Assembly: GCA_016710745.1 (NCBI GenBank)
Contig: JADJVB010000010.1
Location: forward strand, 1,723,517-1,787,516
DNA: 64,000 nucleotides
Origin: Chitinophagaceae bacterium
GTDB lineage: Bacteria > Bacteroidota > Bacteroidia > Chitinophagales > Chitinophagaceae
Direction of reading: 5' to 3'
Of the stretch, positions 62,181 to 64,000 are shown in pieces. The notes beneath the pieces are model-generated. The model had not been told where the DNA came from, ran no database searches, and saw only the letters and a list, made by a program, of their open reading frames with translations. Position 1 is the first letter of the stretch. Each line of letters starts with the position of its first letter. Position numbers and translations under genes: made by a program.

Positions 62181-63273
62181 TGTAGAGCTGGCCGACTTGG
62201 CGATAGAACCTGTATTATTTGAAGGTGTTCTATCCTGGTAAGCCCACATTATTACCACGACTATAATCATAATCGGTGGCGGCTGCCCGTATGCCAGTTT
62301 AAGGTAGTGGCATTGGCAACGGTAGCATTTGTCCAGGGGTTAGACCTTATCGCATGCCAGGTTGTAGATGCACCCGGCATAAATGATGGGGCCTCAAATG
62401 GAATAGGAATTACGCGATAGGTGGCATTACTAACCAATGAAGGATCGTCATTTGTTTTTGCATCCTTACTATTAATATCAAAGAGATCCTTCTGACCCTC
62501 ACCCAATGTGTTTTTGCCCATGGCAAAATCGGGGTATTAATACTGGTGTTCTCATTTGGATCTCCCCAATTATCATAATCAGTTAAGTTGGTATTGCCCA
62601 AAATGCTGTTATCAGCGGCGTTTACCCTAACCAACCAATAATCAGATGTGGTTTTAGGTATTATATATACCTGCCCAGGCCAATTTATATCTTGCTGAAA
62701 TAACTGACGACGTATTAACGTCGGTTGCCGGACTGGCAATTTTTGTGGCTACCGAAATATCTTCGGTTGGAACCCACATTAATTGGGCAGTAATATTTTG
62801 TTGAGAAATCCCCATGTTCCCAAATTCCACAATCGCCCTTGATCCTTACGGTTCAAAGCGATCGCAAATCCTGAAGCTCTGAAGCCGCGGTCGGACAAAG
62901 CAGACTGTACCGCGGATTCCGCAGTCTGCTGCCGGCGAGCCCGATGGCACATTTACCAATCTTTCAATTTCCGGATCGAAGACGCCGGATTTTGTGGAGA
63001 GCTTTCCGTTTTTAAAGGAAAGTACCAGCATCTGGTTAAATACCGGAATACCTTTATAAGCCTGTAGCAGGTAAACATAACGCGTACCTGTACCTTGGTC
63101 TTCAAAGGTGCTCGATACTAAAGCTGCTCCTTACATCGGCCGAAAGCCCAATGCTTGCTTTGTTTGCATCAACCAGTTGTAGCTTTATCAGCTTCCGCCG
63201 GATTGAGATTCTGCGCCATGGTAAACAGCACACTTAATAGCATCAAAACGATTAAGGGGATAATTTTTCTCAT

Positions 63274-63640
63274 AAAAACTAATTAATGGTTAATTAAATT
63301 CTGTTGAAAGTCTTTCAGGACATTGGGATTTAACAGGAGGATATAGGTAGTTGCCTAATTTTTTCTAAAAAAAGAACGGATAATTCTTTAATTACAAGTC
63401 GATTTTAACGTTTAGGCTATACAATAGTACGAAAAAATAGATAAAACAAACAATATTTTAACAATTTATTCTGAATAAAAGCTTAAAAGCTAAACTGTTA
63501 AATCATATTAATAGTGGCTAATTAGCTGTATCTAGGCACTGTTCTAATGTAGGCGCTTTTTCCCCCGTTACACTAATGGTGGATAAGTTTTCGTAATTTT
63601 GCTGATTGTGCCAAATCAGTTTTTAGGACGCATTGATCCA
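63274..63640. other. Intergenic region between the protease gene and ssrA
   Basis: These 367 AT-rich bases have no ORF of protein-like composition. The only signal is TAATTTTG at 63594-63601, a full TAnnTTTG match about 40 bases before ssrA on the plus strand, likely the ssrA promoter. No promoter was recognised for the protease gene. Confidence 0.5.
63594..63601 (+). promoter_or_regulatory. -7 box of ssrA
   Basis: TAATTTTG, 39 bases upstream of the mature tmRNA 5' end, leaving room for a processed leader. Confidence 0.45.
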
Positions 63641-64000
63641 GGCTGACCGGTTTTTGACAGCATAGCTCTTTGTAAAGGTGTAGCATGTACTGCGTTGCGT
63701 AATTAGCAGTTTAATCAGAATACGAAAATTTTATATGGCAATACACAGTATGCCATGGCTGTAATCGATAGATTAGCATCCATTTGGGCCGCCGAACAGG
63801 TTTTCTGTTTACCGGTTCCGCCGCCGACTCAAAAACAAAACAGAATGCTGCAGGTGAATGATATGACGCCTGCTTAAGACCTTTATCTAAGGATCCGGTT
63901 GGTTCGTTTTGCCCTGCCGTTTCCTACAATGAATGCATTAATAAACATGTAGAAGCCTTACGGCGAATATGTTTGGACAGGTTCGATTCCCTGCAGCTCC
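63641..64000 (+). ncRNA. ssrA: tmRNA (ssrA), 3' end cut by the window edge
   Basis: The 5' part reads GGCTGACCGG...TTGACAGCATAGC, the tRNA-like start of tmRNA. The 3' part has GTTTGGACAG, the T-loop GTTCGATTCC and the acceptor strand GCAGCTCC at the window end, with CCA presumably just beyond. The tag frame starts at GGC 63737 and encodes GNTQYAMA, very like Bacteroidota tags ending YA(L/M)AA. It rescues stalled ribosomes and tags proteins for degradation. Oddities: the 5' end lacks two of the expected four G, the T-stem lacks one G, and the tag does not close with the usual Ala-stop, as if a few bases are missing. Confidence 0.85.

Larger units (their letters stand above)
54193..63273 (-). 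pseudogene. Frameshift-riddled gene for a giant secreted M36 metalloprotease with T9SS sorting domain
   Basis: One reading unit of about 3,000 residues runs from an ATG at 63273 (signal peptide MRKIIPLIVLMLLSVLFTMAQ) to the stop at 54193, but the frame changes at least fifteen times: roughly 63185, 63138, 62930, 62838, 62705, 62522, 62290, 62243, 62178, 61915, 61668, 61548, 61430, 61160, 58668, 58605 and 58290. Between shifts the protein sequence stays family-like with no internal nonsense. Order: signal peptide, FTP-like propeptide, M36 catalytic domain, Ig-like repeats, PKD-like domains, glycine-rich region, two P domains, Ig-like domain and T9SS tail. It would be an outer-membrane-anchored or released protease. 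Sequence error and recent decay are both possible; the conserved frames favour error. Confidence 0.8.

Overview
The window reads as chromosomal DNA of a Bacteroidota bacterium, most likely a Chitinophagales/Chitinophagaceae relative (inferred from gene content, not from a marker-gene tree). Supporting signs are a large secreted protein with a type IX secretion (T9SS) C-terminal domain, GT117/DUF2723, the rpmB-rpmG-DUF4295-ftsY block, an arginine cluster with the acetyl/succinyl-ornithine carbamoyltransferase variant, bacillithiol genes, TAnnTTTG-type -7 promoter boxes and A-rich rather than Shine-Dalgarno start regions. No phage, insertion sequence or CRISPR array is visible.

Layout. 1-5.9 kb: a VWA protein cut by the left edge, a GT117 membrane glycosyltransferase, an EamA transporter and an OsmC protein. 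6.1-8 kb: ribosomal proteins L28, L33 and DUF4295, then ftsY. 8.3-14.8 kb: an outer-membrane beta-barrel receptor, rimO, bshC and a CBS protein. 14.8-22.2 kb (minus strand): purK, a complete RND efflux set (adaptor, pump, TolC) and purE, so the two purine genes are split by the efflux cassette. 22.4-31.2 kb: hppD, an L,D-transpeptidase, aspartate kinase, fbp, an ABC ATPase without a permease, FKBP, a YfiT-type bacillithiol transferase, a Nudix hydrolase, an M23 peptidase and a DUF2975/XRE pair. 31.3-39.2 kb: folC, a TonB-like protein, YggS, acyl-CoA dehydrogenase, aat-clpS (N-degron pathway), tRNA-Val, mtaB and small unknown proteins. 39.4-40.9 kb: a GH3-family protein. 41.2-49.5 kb: a contiguous arginine operon (GNAT, argG, argC, argD, argF', argB, argE-like, argH) behind a long untranslated leader. 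49.5-54 kb: dxr with a one-base frameshift, rseP, and a membrane-anchored MutS-like ATPase. 54.2-63.3 kb: one approximately 9.1-kb minus-strand gene for a secreted M36 (fungalysin) metalloprotease with Ig/PKD-like, glycine-rich and P domains and a T9SS tail, broken into many frames. 63.6-64 kb: the tmRNA gene ssrA, cut by the right edge.

The strongest signals are: (i) more than fifteen frameshifts concentrated in the protease gene beyond 58.3 kb, with apparent base losses continuing into ssrA, which points to sequence error at least as much as gene decay; (ii) C/G-rich palindromic repeats lying in frame inside mtaB and at the start of argH; (iii) a 230-bp inverted-repeat element; (iv) promoter boxes almost touching start codons (purK, mtaB), suggesting leaderless mRNAs; (v) a possible Arg-codon leader peptide before the arginine operon. 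I did not find a convincing wholly new multi-gene system.
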